This document shows, in pieces, positions 8,749 through 16,892 of a stretch of DNA of 64,000 nucleotides. The DNA lies in NCBI GenBank assembly GCA_045579705.1, contig JAZNMP010000004.1:101006-165005 (forward strand). The letters are read 5' to 3'. The DNA is from Lachnocurva sp045579705. Lineage in GTDB: Bacteria > Bacillota > Clostridia > Lachnospirales > Lachnospiraceae. How positions within the stretch are numbered: position 1 is the first letter of the stretch; each line of letters begins with the position of its first letter. Position numbers and translations under genes: made by a program. Under the pieces are notes generated by a model. The model made no database searches and was not told the origin of the DNA. It was given only the letters and a program-made list of their open reading frames with translations.

Positions 8749-9627
8749 TTACTGCTTGTTTCCTTCAGCAGCACTCTTCTTAGCTTCAAGGATTTTGTCC
8801 TTTAAGTCACGGGCTTTGTCCTTGATTCTAGCAGGCGTTGCTGCGCTGCTGATCAGATTTCCAACAAGCTTTGTGGCTACATCATATTCTTTGAAATAAA
8901 GAGCCATATTAGAAAGCATGTATTCAAGTGTTGATGTCTGAATACCATAGTATGGTGGCATTTCAGAGCTCATAGCTTTTATAAAACCATCGAAGGCCTG
9001 TCTATAGAAGCCATTATATTCGTCAACTTTTGCTTTCTTTTTTGCTTTTTCCTCATCTGTTCCTTCTGGCATAGTTTCGATCTGTGATCGAAGTAGCCAG
9101 GAAATCTTAAGACACAGATATGATTTTTCAGAAAGTTTTGCTCTTCTAGATAAAGCAGTAACTAGAGCAAGCTTATATCTTTCCAAAGCTTTATCATATG
9201 TGTATGTCTCAACTGGCTTCTCTTCTACTGGTGTAAACTTAGAAGCCACCCCTTCTTTAATAAGTCTGATCTGTGTTGCAGATAGATGTTCAAATGATTT
9301 AAAGAATGCAGCATGTCCACAGTTAGGGCATGCGATTACATCATATTTAACAGGATCGATTCCGCCAGCATACTTAGGACGTAAATCATCATCCTGCGCA
9401 ACAAGTCTCATCTTTCCAGATTTAACCTGCTTTGAAACTACTATCTTATCACAAACCGGGCACTTCACTTTCTTATCGAGGAGGAAATCCTTCTCCTCAA
9501 CCTGCTTCTTAGGAGCAGCCTGTGCCTGTGCCTCTGTTTTTTTAGTTGTCGTCTTCTCTTCTTTAGTAATATCTAGTTTTTCTTCTCCAGAAAACCCGAA
9601 TTTCTCAAGTCCTGCAAATAAATTCAT
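8749..9627 (-). CDS. DUF2225 domain protein
   Basis: A 292-residue soluble protein of unknown function. Residues 1-50 are charged and low complexity (KEEKTTTKKTEAQAQ). From about residue 55 the DUF2225 zinc-ribbon-like core follows: VKCPVCDK, then DDDLRPKYAGGIDPVKYDVIA, then CPNCGHAAF, giving two CxxC pairs. The C-terminal ~150 residues are helical and resemble TPR-like helices. It lies between glnS (30 nt upstream on this strand) and queT, so it could be cotranscribed with both. No link to queuosine is visible in its sequence. Confidence 0.8.
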   Translation of the reverse strand: MNLFAGLEKFGFSGEEKLDITKEEKTTTKKTEAQAQAAPKKQVEEKDFLLDKKVKCPVCDKIVVSKQVKSGKMRLVAQDDDLRPKYAGGIDPVKYDVIACPNCGHAAFFKSFEHLSATQIRLIKEGVASKFTPVEEKPVETYTYDKALERYKLALVTALSRRAKLSEKSYLCLKISWLLRSQIETMPEGTDEEKAKKKAKVDEYNGFYRQAFDGFIKAMSSEMPPYYGIQTSTLEYMLSNMALYFKEYDVATKLVGNLISSAATPARIKDKARDLKDKILEAKKSAAEGNKQ

Positions 9628-9657
9628 CTTTATCTCCTAACTAACTTTTACGGAGTA

Positions 9658-11325
9658 TTATTTAGTATCTGTAGGAAGTTTGTAACTACTCTTCAAAGAT
9701 ACAACTCTATTGAATACCAAAGCATCCTCTGTAGAATCTTTTGAGTCAACAACATAGAAGCCATCTCTAACAAACTGGAAGCCATCATAAGCCTTTGAAC
9801 CAGCAACACAAGGTTCAATCATACATTCAGAAAGTACAGTCTTTGAATTTGGATTCAAATTAATAGTACCGTCCTCATTATATACTCCCAATTCTTCATT
9901 TACTAGATTTTCATACTGACGTACTTCAGCCTTTACTGCTGTAGGAGCAGATACCCAGTGGATAGTTCCTTTAACTTTTCTTCCATCTGGGCTTTCGCCA
10001 CCACGACTTTCTGGATCATATGTGGCATGAACGCATGTAACATTTCCTTCTTCGTCAGTATCGTAACCTGTACATGTAACAAAGTAAGCATTCATAAGTC
10101 TTACTTCATTTCCAGGATAGAGACGTCTGTATTTCTTTGGTGGTTCTACCATGAAATCGTCTCTCTCAATATATAGCTCGCGTGAGAAAGGAACCTCTCT
10201 CTCTCCAAGCTCAGGATTCTCTACATTGTTTGAAACAGTAAGTGTTTCTTCCTGACCTTCTGGGTAGTTATCAATAACAAGCTTCAATGGGTGAAGCACA
10301 GCCATAACTCGCTTGTCCTTTGGCTTTAAGTCTTCTCTTACGCAGTACTCGAGCATAGCATAATCAGCAGATGCGTTGCTCTTTGTAATACCGAGCAGAT
10401 TGACAAAATTACGGATTGATTCAGGTGTGAAGCCTCTACGCTTTAATCCAGCGATAGAAACCAGTCTAGGATCATCCCAGCCATCTACTACTCCATCTTC
10501 TACGAGCTTCTTTATATATCTCTTTCCTGTAACTACATTTGTGAGATATAGCTTCGCAAATTCAATCTGTCTAGGTGGGTTTTCCCACTCTGTATTCTTA
10601 ACGACCCAATCATAAAGAGGTCTATGATCTTCAAATTCAAGAGTACAAATAGAATGCGTGATTCCTTCCATAGCATCCTCGATAGGATGAGCGAAATCAT
10701 ACATAGGATAGATGCACCACTTATCGCCTGTTCTAACATGAGTTCTGTGAGCTACTCTGTAAAGAATAGGATCTCTCATATTGATGTTAGGTGATGCCAT
10801 ATCAATCTTCGCACGAAGTACTACTGCACCGTCTTCGTACTTTCCATCCTTCATATCGCTAAAGATCTGAAGTGACTCCTCGATAGGACGATTTCTGTTT
10901 GGATCATCCTTTCCAGGTTCTGTAAGAGTTCCTCTATATTCTCTAATCTGATCAGCATTCAAATCTGATGCATATGCGAGACCTTTTTTAATCAAAAGAA
11001 CTGCTTTTTCATACATTACATCGAAATAATCAGATGCATAGTAGATTTTGTCTCCAAAATCAGCACCCAGCCATTTGATATCTGAAATAATAGAATCTAC
11101 GAATTCAGACTTCTCCTTTGTAGGATTCGTATCATCGAAACGCATGTTGAATACACCATTGTATTCCTTTGCGAGTCCAGAATTCAGGATGATAGATTTC
11201 GCATGCCCGATATGGAGATATCCATTTGGCTCTGGTGGAAAACGTGTTACGACATGATCATAAACGCCCTCAGCTAAATCTTTATCGATTTCCTGTTCAA
11301 TAAAATTCTTTGTTCTCTCTTCCAT
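9658..11325 (-). CDS. glnS: Glutamine--tRNA ligase
   Basis: A class I synthetase of 555 residues, the usual GlnRS size. The HIGH-type motif is PNGYLHIGHAKSI (residues about 33-45), the RFDDTNP segment follows, and LLGITKSNA near residue 310 occupies the region where the KMSKS-like loop is expected. The C-terminal half is the beta-barrel anticodon-binding part. GlnRS in Lachnospiraceae provides direct Gln-tRNA charging. Start ATG with AGAAGGAA ahead. It is the first of a run with the DUF2225 gene, queT and argS. Confidence 0.96.
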   Translation of the reverse strand: MEERTKNFIEQEIDKDLAEGVYDHVVTRFPPEPNGYLHIGHAKSIILNSGLAKEYNGVFNMRFDDTNPTKEKSEFVDSIISDIKWLGADFGDKIYYASDYFDVMYEKAVLLIKKGLAYASDLNADQIREYRGTLTEPGKDDPNRNRPIEESLQIFSDMKDGKYEDGAVVLRAKIDMASPNINMRDPILYRVAHRTHVRTGDKWCIYPMYDFAHPIEDAMEGITHSICTLEFEDHRPLYDWVVKNTEWENPPRQIEFAKLYLTNVVTGKRYIKKLVEDGVVDGWDDPRLVSIAGLKRRGFTPESIRNFVNLLGITKSNASADYAMLEYCVREDLKPKDKRVMAVLHPLKLVIDNYPEGQEETLTVSNNVENPELGEREVPFSRELYIERDDFMVEPPKKYRRLYPGNEVRLMNAYFVTCTGYDTDEEGNVTCVHATYDPESRGGESPDGRKVKGTIHWVSAPTAVKAEVRQYENLVNEELGVYNEDGTINLNPNSKTVLSECMIEPCVAGSKAYDGFQFVRDGFYVVDSKDSTEDALVFNRVVSLKSSYKLPTDTK

Positions 11326-11375
11326 TTGTTTATAGTTCCTTCTAGTTTATTTGTATATGTAAAAAATAATAAGAA

Positions 11376-12239
11376 TTATTCTTTATGTACATGTGTAAAA
11401 AGATGATCCGAGCAATATTCATAATTGCCATTACATTTAGAACAGAATCTAAACTGTAATTCCGGATTTGAGATATCTGTACGACCACAAATGCAGCACT
11501 TGTGTTTTGGAATGCTACTATCTGAGTTTGCCTTGTACGCCCTCTTAAACTTAGCTTTTCTATGTTTTTCTTTTGGAGATACACGATAGTAATCTCTCGT
11601 GGAAATATAATAGATTAAGAAGTTTAATACAGATGTAATTATCTGAATCTTAACAGCTAAACCGCCTTGTAAGAAGCTAAAGATAGTCAATCCACCCCAA
11701 ACCGCTGCTAGGTATTTCATCTTAATAGGAATAACGAAATACAGATAGATAACCATCTCGGGATAACACAAAGCGTAAGCCAGGAAAATAGATAAATTTA
11801 TATAGTTAGTGGTAAACATCATACTAACAATAAACGATTCCTGTACATTTCCACCTGTGATGAAAAACAGAATAACCGCTCCCAAAATATTGAATATTAT
11901 ACCACCAATCAGATAACAATTAAATCTGAACGTGCCCCATGTTCTCTCTAATGCAGTACCGAGCTGCCAGTAAAAGATCATCATAATGATACCAAACAGC
12001 AGATTATAATCTGGTGGTACGATAAGCCATGTAACAAATCTCCAAGCCTGAGGGATTGGAAAACCATTTGTAATATGTGTGGCCTGGTAAACATCCAAGG
12101 TCATATACGAAAGGAAATCTATACCGGTCAACATTTTGAATATGATAAATACATATCCCAGTATATAACAACCGATAATGTAGTTCATAAGTCTCGGAAT
12201 GGCGAATTTGCCATACTTTCTTTCTAGTTTATCCCACAT
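11376..12239 (-). CDS. Rhomboid-like membrane protein with C-terminal zinc ribbon, catalytic serine not seen
   Basis: Residues about 15-215 contain six hydrophobic segments in a rhomboid-like arrangement, including FRFNCYLIGGIIFNILGAVI. The rhomboid Gly-x-Ser-Gly active site is absent: the matching stretch reads MMFTTNYINLSIFLA. The tail (about 240-287) carries CCICGRTD, FRFCSKCNGNYEYC and a final His, a likely zinc-binding module in the cytoplasm. I infer a non-proteolytic rhomboid relative that binds a membrane partner. It is encoded alone, with its own good promoter at 12272-12300, and is divergent from the activase gene. No specific function can be given. Confidence 0.72.
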   Translation of the reverse strand: MWDKLERKYGKFAIPRLMNYIIGCYILGYVFIIFKMLTGIDFLSYMTLDVYQATHITNGFPIPQAWRFVTWLIVPPDYNLLFGIIMMIFYWQLGTALERTWGTFRFNCYLIGGIIFNILGAVILFFITGGNVQESFIVSMMFTTNYINLSIFLAYALCYPEMVIYLYFVIPIKMKYLAAVWGGLTIFSFLQGGLAVKIQIITSVLNFLIYYISTRDYYRVSPKEKHRKAKFKRAYKANSDSSIPKHKCCICGRTDISNPELQFRFCSKCNGNYEYCSDHLFTHVHKE

Positions 12240-12271
12240 ATAATTCTCCTATCATAAAAATCCATTTTGAT

Positions 12272-12300
12272 ATTATACCAACAAGCCTATAAAAACACAA
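12272..12300 (-). promoter_or_regulatory. Sigma-A type promoter for the rhomboid-like gene
   Basis: Minus strand: -35 TTGTGT (12300-12295), 17-nt spacer, -10 TATAAT (12277-12272), about 33 nt before the ATG at 12239. Confidence 0.65.
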
Positions 12301-12370
12301 ATCAGATTCGCTCGTGATTTTTACAAAAAACATTATCTTAAGAACAAATTATTTTTTATATAATTATCTA

Positions 12371-12399
12371 TTGTTTTTAATAGGAAAAGAAAATATAAT
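12371..12399 (+). promoter_or_regulatory. Sigma-A type promoter for the activase gene
   Basis: -35 TTGTTT (12371-12376), 17-nt spacer, -10 TATAAT (12394-12399). The leader to the ATG at 12471 is about 65 nt, with GAAAGGA as ribosome binding site. Confidence 0.65.
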
Positions 12400-12470
12400 A
12401 AACGATTGCTGAGCAAATATTTCTACATATATTTGTACTTATGTAATTTATTCGAAAGGATTTTAATCAT

Positions 12471-15400
12471 ATGGCAGAAAAAAAGTTATATAAAATGGGT
12501 ATAGACATTGGTTCTACTACTGTAAAGGTAGCCATACTCGATCCTGACGAAAAGTTAGTTTTTTCTGATTACGAAAGACATTATGCAAACATCAGAGAAA
12601 CGCTTCACAGTCTGGTGCAAAAAGCATATGCGATCACAGGCGATGTAACTATCGCACCTATTATCACAGGTTCTGGTGGTCTAACTCTCGCAAAGCACCT
12701 TGGGATTTCTTTTGTACAGGAAGTAATCGCAGTTTCAACTGCGCTTTCTCACTATGCTCCAAAGACAGATGTCGCTATCGAGCTCGGTGGTGAGGACGCA
12801 AAGATTATTTATTTTGAAAACGGAAACGTTGAACAGCGTATGAATGGTATCTGTGCCGGTGGTACAGGTTCTTTTATCGACCAGATGGCATCTCTCCTTC
12901 AGACAGATGCTCCAGGTCTAAACGAGTACGCTAAAGACTATAAAGAGCTATATACTATCGCATCCAGATGTGGTGTATTTGCTAAAACTGATATTCAACC
13001 ACTTATAAACGAAGGAGCTACAAAGGAAGATTTGGCAGCTTCTATCTTCCAGGCTGTTTGCAATCAGACTATTTCTGGACTGGCACAGGGTAAGCCTATC
13101 AAAGGACATGTTGCCTTCTTAGGTGGTCCGCTTCACTTTCTGAATCAGCTTCGTGAGACATTCATCCGTACTCTAAAATTAGACGAAGAGCACACTATCG
13201 TTCCAAACAACTCACATTTGTTTGCTGCAATCGGTTCAGCTCTCTCATATAAAGAGAACGAGACTATGGATATAAACGCTCTAATTGAAGAGCTTTCTCA
13301 TGATATTAAGATGGAATTCGAAGTAGCCCGTCTCGAACCACTATTCGATACAGAGGAAGAATACAAAGAGTTCGAAGAGCGTCACGCTAAAGCTCATGTA
13401 GAAACAGCCGACATTTCAAACTACCACGGAAATGCTTATCTAGGTATCGATGCCGGCTCTACAACAACTAAGCTTGCTCTAATCGACGAAGACGGAAAGC
13501 TTCTCTACTCATACTATTCAAGCAACAATGGTAGCCCGCTTACTACTGCTATCCACAGCATCGAAGAGATTTATTCAAAGCTTCCTAGCGACGCAAAGAT
13601 CGTACACTCATGTTCAACAGGATACGGTGAAGCTCTGCTTAAATCTGCTCTCAAGCTTGAAGAAGGTGAAGTAGAAACAGTTTCACATTACTATGCGGCT
13701 TCATTCTTTGACCCAGAAGTAGACACTATCCTCGACATCGGTGGTCAGGATATGAAATACATGAAGGTCAAAGATAACACTATCGATTCAGTACAGCTGA
13801 ACGAATCATGTTCTTCAGGATGCGGTTCTTTCATCGAGACTTTTGCAAATTCTCTGAACTTTAAAGTTGCAGATTTTGCTAAAGAGGCTCTTTTTGCGAA
13901 GTACCCAATCGACCTCGGAACCAGATGTACTGTATTCATGAACTCAAAAGTAAAACAGGCCCAGAAAGAAGGAGCTTCTGTAGCAGATATCTCCTCAGGT
14001 CTCGCTTACTCAGTTATCAAGAACGCCCTCTTTAAGGTTATCAAGCTCGCTGATCCTAAGGATCTCGGAAAGCACATCGTAGTTCAGGGCGGTACATTCT
14101 ATAACAACGCAGTACTTCGTTCCTTCGAAAAAATTTCCGAAAGACACGTTATTCGTCCAGATATCGCCGGACTTATGGGTGCATTCGGAGCTGCGCTCAT
14201 CGCAAAGGAAAGATACCACGTAGAACCACACACTACCATGCTTCCACTCGAAGAGCTTAAGGCACTTACTTTTGAGACCAGCCTCGACAGATGCCCACAT
14301 TGTAACAACCACTGTCTCCTGACTATCAACAAATTCAATGATGGTCGCGAGTTTATCACAGGAAACAGATGTGAACGTGGTCTAGGTCTGGAGAAAAACA
14401 GGGATAATATTCCAAATCTCTATGAATATAAACTTAAACGTACTTTTAAGTATCCTCCTCTTCGCAAGGAAGATGCACCTCGCGGTATAGTTGGAATTCC
14501 TAGAGTACTAAACATATATGAGAACTTCCCATTCTGGGCGACATTCTTTAAGGAACTCGGATTTAGAGTACAGCTCTCTCCTCTTTCAAACAGAAAGATT
14601 TATGAGCTAGGTATCGAATCTATTCCTAGTGAATCAGAGTGTTATCCAGCGAAGCTATCACACGGACATGTTCAGTGGCTGATTAACAAGAATGTAGATT
14701 TCATCTTCTACCCTTGTATTCCTTATGAAAGAAACGAATTCCCAGATGCAAACAACCACTACAACTGTCCTATCGTTACTTCATATGCAGAGAACATAAA
14801 AAACAATGTAGAGGCTATTTCAAATGGTAATGTGAGATTCTTAAATCCTTTCCTAGCTTTTTCATCAGAACAGATTCTGACAGATCAGCTGGTAAAAGTA
14901 TTTAAGGAAGAATTTAACATTCCAGAACGCGATGTAAAACACGCAGCACATATGGGTTGGAAAGAACAGGGAGCCTTCCGTCTCGATATGGAGAAAAAAG
15001 GTGAAGAAACTCTTCAGTACCTTAAAGAGACAGGTCGCCACGGTATCGTACTCTGCGGTCGTCCATATCACATCGATCCAGAAATCAACCACGGAATACC
15101 AGATGTTATCAACTCTTATGGAATGGCAGTACTTACAGAGGATTCAATCTCTCATCTCGGTGAAATCGAAAGACCTCTAATCGTTATGGATCAGTGGATG
15201 TTCCACTCTAGAATGTACTCTGCCGCTAACCTGGTAAAGAAAACTGATAATCTGGATATCATCCAGCTTAACTCTTTCGGTTGTGGACTGGATGCAGTAA
15301 CAACTGACTGCGTAAAGGACATCCTAAACAACAGCGGAAAGATTTATACATGCTTAAAGATTGATGAAGTAAACAACCTCGGTGCCGCCCGTATCCGAAT

Positions 15401-16769
15401 CCGTTCTCTCATCGCAGCTATCAGAGTTCGTAAGGAAAAGCTCTCAGAAGAAGAAAAACGAAACAGAAAGATCGTTCCTTCAAGCTACGACAGAGTCGAG
15501 TTCACAAAAAATATGAAGAAGAACTACACTATCCTCTGTCCTCAGATGTCACCTATCCATTTCGAGCTACTCGCTCCTGCATTTAACGCAGCCGGATACA
15601 ACATCGTGGTACCTGAGATTCCTACCAGAGAATCAGTCGACACAGGACTCCGTTTCGTAAACAATGATGCCTGCTATCCAAGTACTATCGTAGTCGGCCA
15701 GCTTATGAGTGCAGTAAAGAGCGGTAAGTATGATATGGACCATACTGCTCTACTCATCTCCCAGACTGGTGGTGGATGTCGTGCATCAAACTACATCGGA
15801 TTCATTCGTAGAGCTTTAGATAAAGCAGGATACTCAAATGTACCTGTAATCTCTCTAAGTGCACAGGGACTCGAGAAGAATTCAGGATTTAAGATTACCC
15901 CTTCTCTCCTTCAGCACGCTCTATACGCTCTCATCTTTGGAGATATCTTCTTAAGATGTACTCTTCGAATGAGACCGTATGAATTACATAAAGGTGAAAC
16001 AGACAGAGTTCACGATATGTGGAGAAAACGAGTTATCGAGTTCGTTTCTTCTACAAAGATTCTTTCACATAGAAAATACAAGAAGATGTGTAGAGAAATC
16101 ATCCGTGACTTCGACCGCATCGAAACTGTACCAGGCCTGGTAAAACCTAGAGTCGGAATCGTAGGAGAAATCCTCGTCAAGTTCCACCCTGCAGCAAACA
16201 ATAACCTCGCTAAACTACTCGAACAGGAAGGCGCTGAAGCTGTAGTACCAGATCTGACTGATTTCTTGCTATACAGTTTCTATAACACAAACTTTAAGGC
16301 AGAAAACCTCGGAACATCAAAGAAGATTCAGCGTAGATCAAATATGGCAGTACGCTTCTTTGAATGGTTGAGAAGAGACGCTGTAGACGAGTTTAACAAG
16401 AGTTCAAACTTCGACGCTCCATCTCCTATCGAGAATCTGGCAGAAATGGCTTCGCCTATCGTATCTCTTGGAAACCAAACTGGCGAAGGATGGTTCCTGA
16501 CCGGAGAAATGATGGAACTAATGCATTCAAACGCAAAGAACATCATCTGTATACAGCCATTCGGATGTCTGCCTAACCACGTCGTAGGTAAGGGTGTTAT
16601 TAAGAAGATCCGTTCTCTTCACCCGGATGCAAATATCGTTGCTATCGACTACGATCCAGGTGCATCAGAAGTAAACCAGCTTAATCGTATTAAGATGATG
16701 CTTACAAACGCACTTCGTAATATGAAGAAAGAACTTGAGCAGGAAGAAGAGCTTAAGAAACAGGCATAA
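12471..16769 (+). CDS. Giant acyl-CoA dehydratase activase-like fusion (two BcrA/BadF ATPase domains, DUF2229, HgdB-like region)
   Basis: 1432 residues. Two ASKHA ATPase domains of the 2-hydroxyacyl-CoA dehydratase activator type start at MGIDIGSTTVKVAILD (residue ~9) and YLGIDAGSTTTKLALID (~323). Each has the activator Cys region (NGICAGGTGSF and SRCGVF; NESCSSGCGSF and TRCTVF), which in HgdC ligates a 4Fe-4S cluster between two monomers. From ~670 comes a DUF2229 region (RVLNIYENFPFWATFFKELG, SECYPAKLSHGH). From ~1015 a dehydratase-subunit-like part follows (ACYPSTIVVGQL, QTGGGCRASNY). The family is an ATP-driven one-electron reductase. The substrate of the fused form is unknown and no separate dehydratase gene is nearby. 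It is monocistronic, with its own promoter, and ends at the CIRCE/terminator hairpin. Confidence 0.85.
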   Translation: MAEKKLYKMGIDIGSTTVKVAILDPDEKLVFSDYERHYANIRETLHSLVQKAYAITGDVTIAPIITGSGGLTLAKHLGISFVQEVIAVSTALSHYAPKTDVAIELGGEDAKIIYFENGNVEQRMNGICAGGTGSFIDQMASLLQTDAPGLNEYAKDYKELYTIASRCGVFAKTDIQPLINEGATKEDLAASIFQAVCNQTISGLAQGKPIKGHVAFLGGPLHFLNQLRETFIRTLKLDEEHTIVPNNSHLFAAIGSALSYKENETMDINALIEELSHDIKMEFEVARLEPLFDTEEEYKEFEERHAKAHVETADISNYHGNAYLGIDAGSTTTKLALIDEDGKLLYSYYSSNNGSPLTTAIHSIEEIYSKLPSDAKIVHSCSTGYGEALLKSALKLEEGEVETVSHYYAASFFDPEVDTILDIGGQDMKYMKVKDNTIDSVQLNESCSSGCGSFIETFANSLNFKVADFAKEALFAKYPIDLGTRCTVFMNSKVKQAQKEGASVADISSGLAYSVIKNALFKVIKLADPKDLGKHIVVQGGTFYNNAVLRSFEKISERHVIRPDIAGLMGAFGAALIAKERYHVEPHTTMLPLEELKALTFETSLDRCPHCNNHCLLTINKFNDGREFITGNRCERGLGLEKNRDNIPNLYEYKLKRTFKYPPLRKEDAPRGIVGIPRVLNIYENFPFWATFFKELGFRVQLSPLSNRKIYELGIESIPSESECYPAKLSHGHVQWLINKNVDFIFYPCIPYERNEFPDANNHYNCPIVTSYAENIKNNVEAISNGNVRFLNPFLAFSSEQILTDQLVKVFKEEFNIPERDVKHAAHMGWKEQGAFRLDMEKKGEETLQYLKETGRHGIVLCGRPYHIDPEINHGIPDVINSYGMAVLTEDSISHLGEIERPLIVMDQWMFHSRMYSAANLVKKTDNLDIIQLNSFGCGLDAVTTDCVKDILNNSGKIYTCLKIDEVNNLGAARIRIRSLIAAIRVRKEKLSEEEKRNRKIVPSSYDRVEFTKNMKKNYTILCPQMSPIHFELLAPAFNAAGYNIVVPEIPTRESVDTGLRFVNNDACYPSTIVVGQLMSAVKSGKYDMDHTALLISQTGGGCRASNYIGFIRRALDKAGYSNVPVISLSAQGLEKNSGFKITPSLLQHALYALIFGDIFLRCTLRMRPYELHKGETDRVHDMWRKRVIEFVSSTKILSHRKYKKMCREIIRDFDRIETVPGLVKPRVGIVGEILVKFHPAANNNLAKLLEQEGAEAVVPDLTDFLLYSFYNTNFKAENLGTSKKIQRRSNMAVRFFEWLRRDAVDEFNKSSNFDAPSPIENLAEMASPIVSLGNQTGEGWFLTGEMMELMHSNAKNIICIQPFGCLPNHVVGKGVIKKIRSLHPDANIVAIDYDPGASEVNQLNRIKMMLTNALRNMKKELEQEEELKKQA

Positions 16770-16800
16770 AAACTACAATTTCATAGATATGTTTAAATTA

Positions 16801-16827
16801 TTAGCACTCTTTTTTAAAGAGTGCTAA
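16801..16827 (+). promoter_or_regulatory. CIRCE element (HrcA operator) upstream of htpG
   Basis: TTAGCACTC (16801-16809), 9-nt spacer, GAGTGCTAA (16819-16827): an exact match to the CIRCE consensus bound by the heat-shock repressor HrcA. It lies just upstream of the htpG -35 box rather than over the transcription start. The spacer is itself self-complementary, so the whole element folds as a 12-bp hairpin. Confidence 0.93.
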
Positions 16828-16833
16828 TTTTTT
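16801..16833 (+). terminator. Intrinsic terminator of the activase gene, formed by the CIRCE hairpin
   Basis: Arms 16801-16812 and 16816-16827 pair perfectly (12 bp) with a TTT loop and are followed by a run of six T. It sits 32 nt after the activase stop codon. Confidence 0.7.
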
Positions 16834-16834
16834 A

Positions 16835-16863
16835 TTGACTTGTAAAAAATAGTGAACTAAAAT
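16835..16863 (+). promoter_or_regulatory. htpG promoter
   Basis: -35 TTGACT (16835-16840), 17-nt spacer, -10 TAAAAT (16858-16863). The predicted transcription start is near 16870, giving a leader of only about 23 nt that is mostly ribosome binding site. Confidence 0.75.
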
Positions 16864-16892
16864 ATTTTCTGTTGAAAGGAGTGACATATATT

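Noticed and set aside
16872..16892. TTG start for htpG giving 7 extra residues
   Set aside because: The TTG overlaps the GAAAGGAG ribosome binding site that serves the ATG at 16893; family N-termini agree with the ATG.
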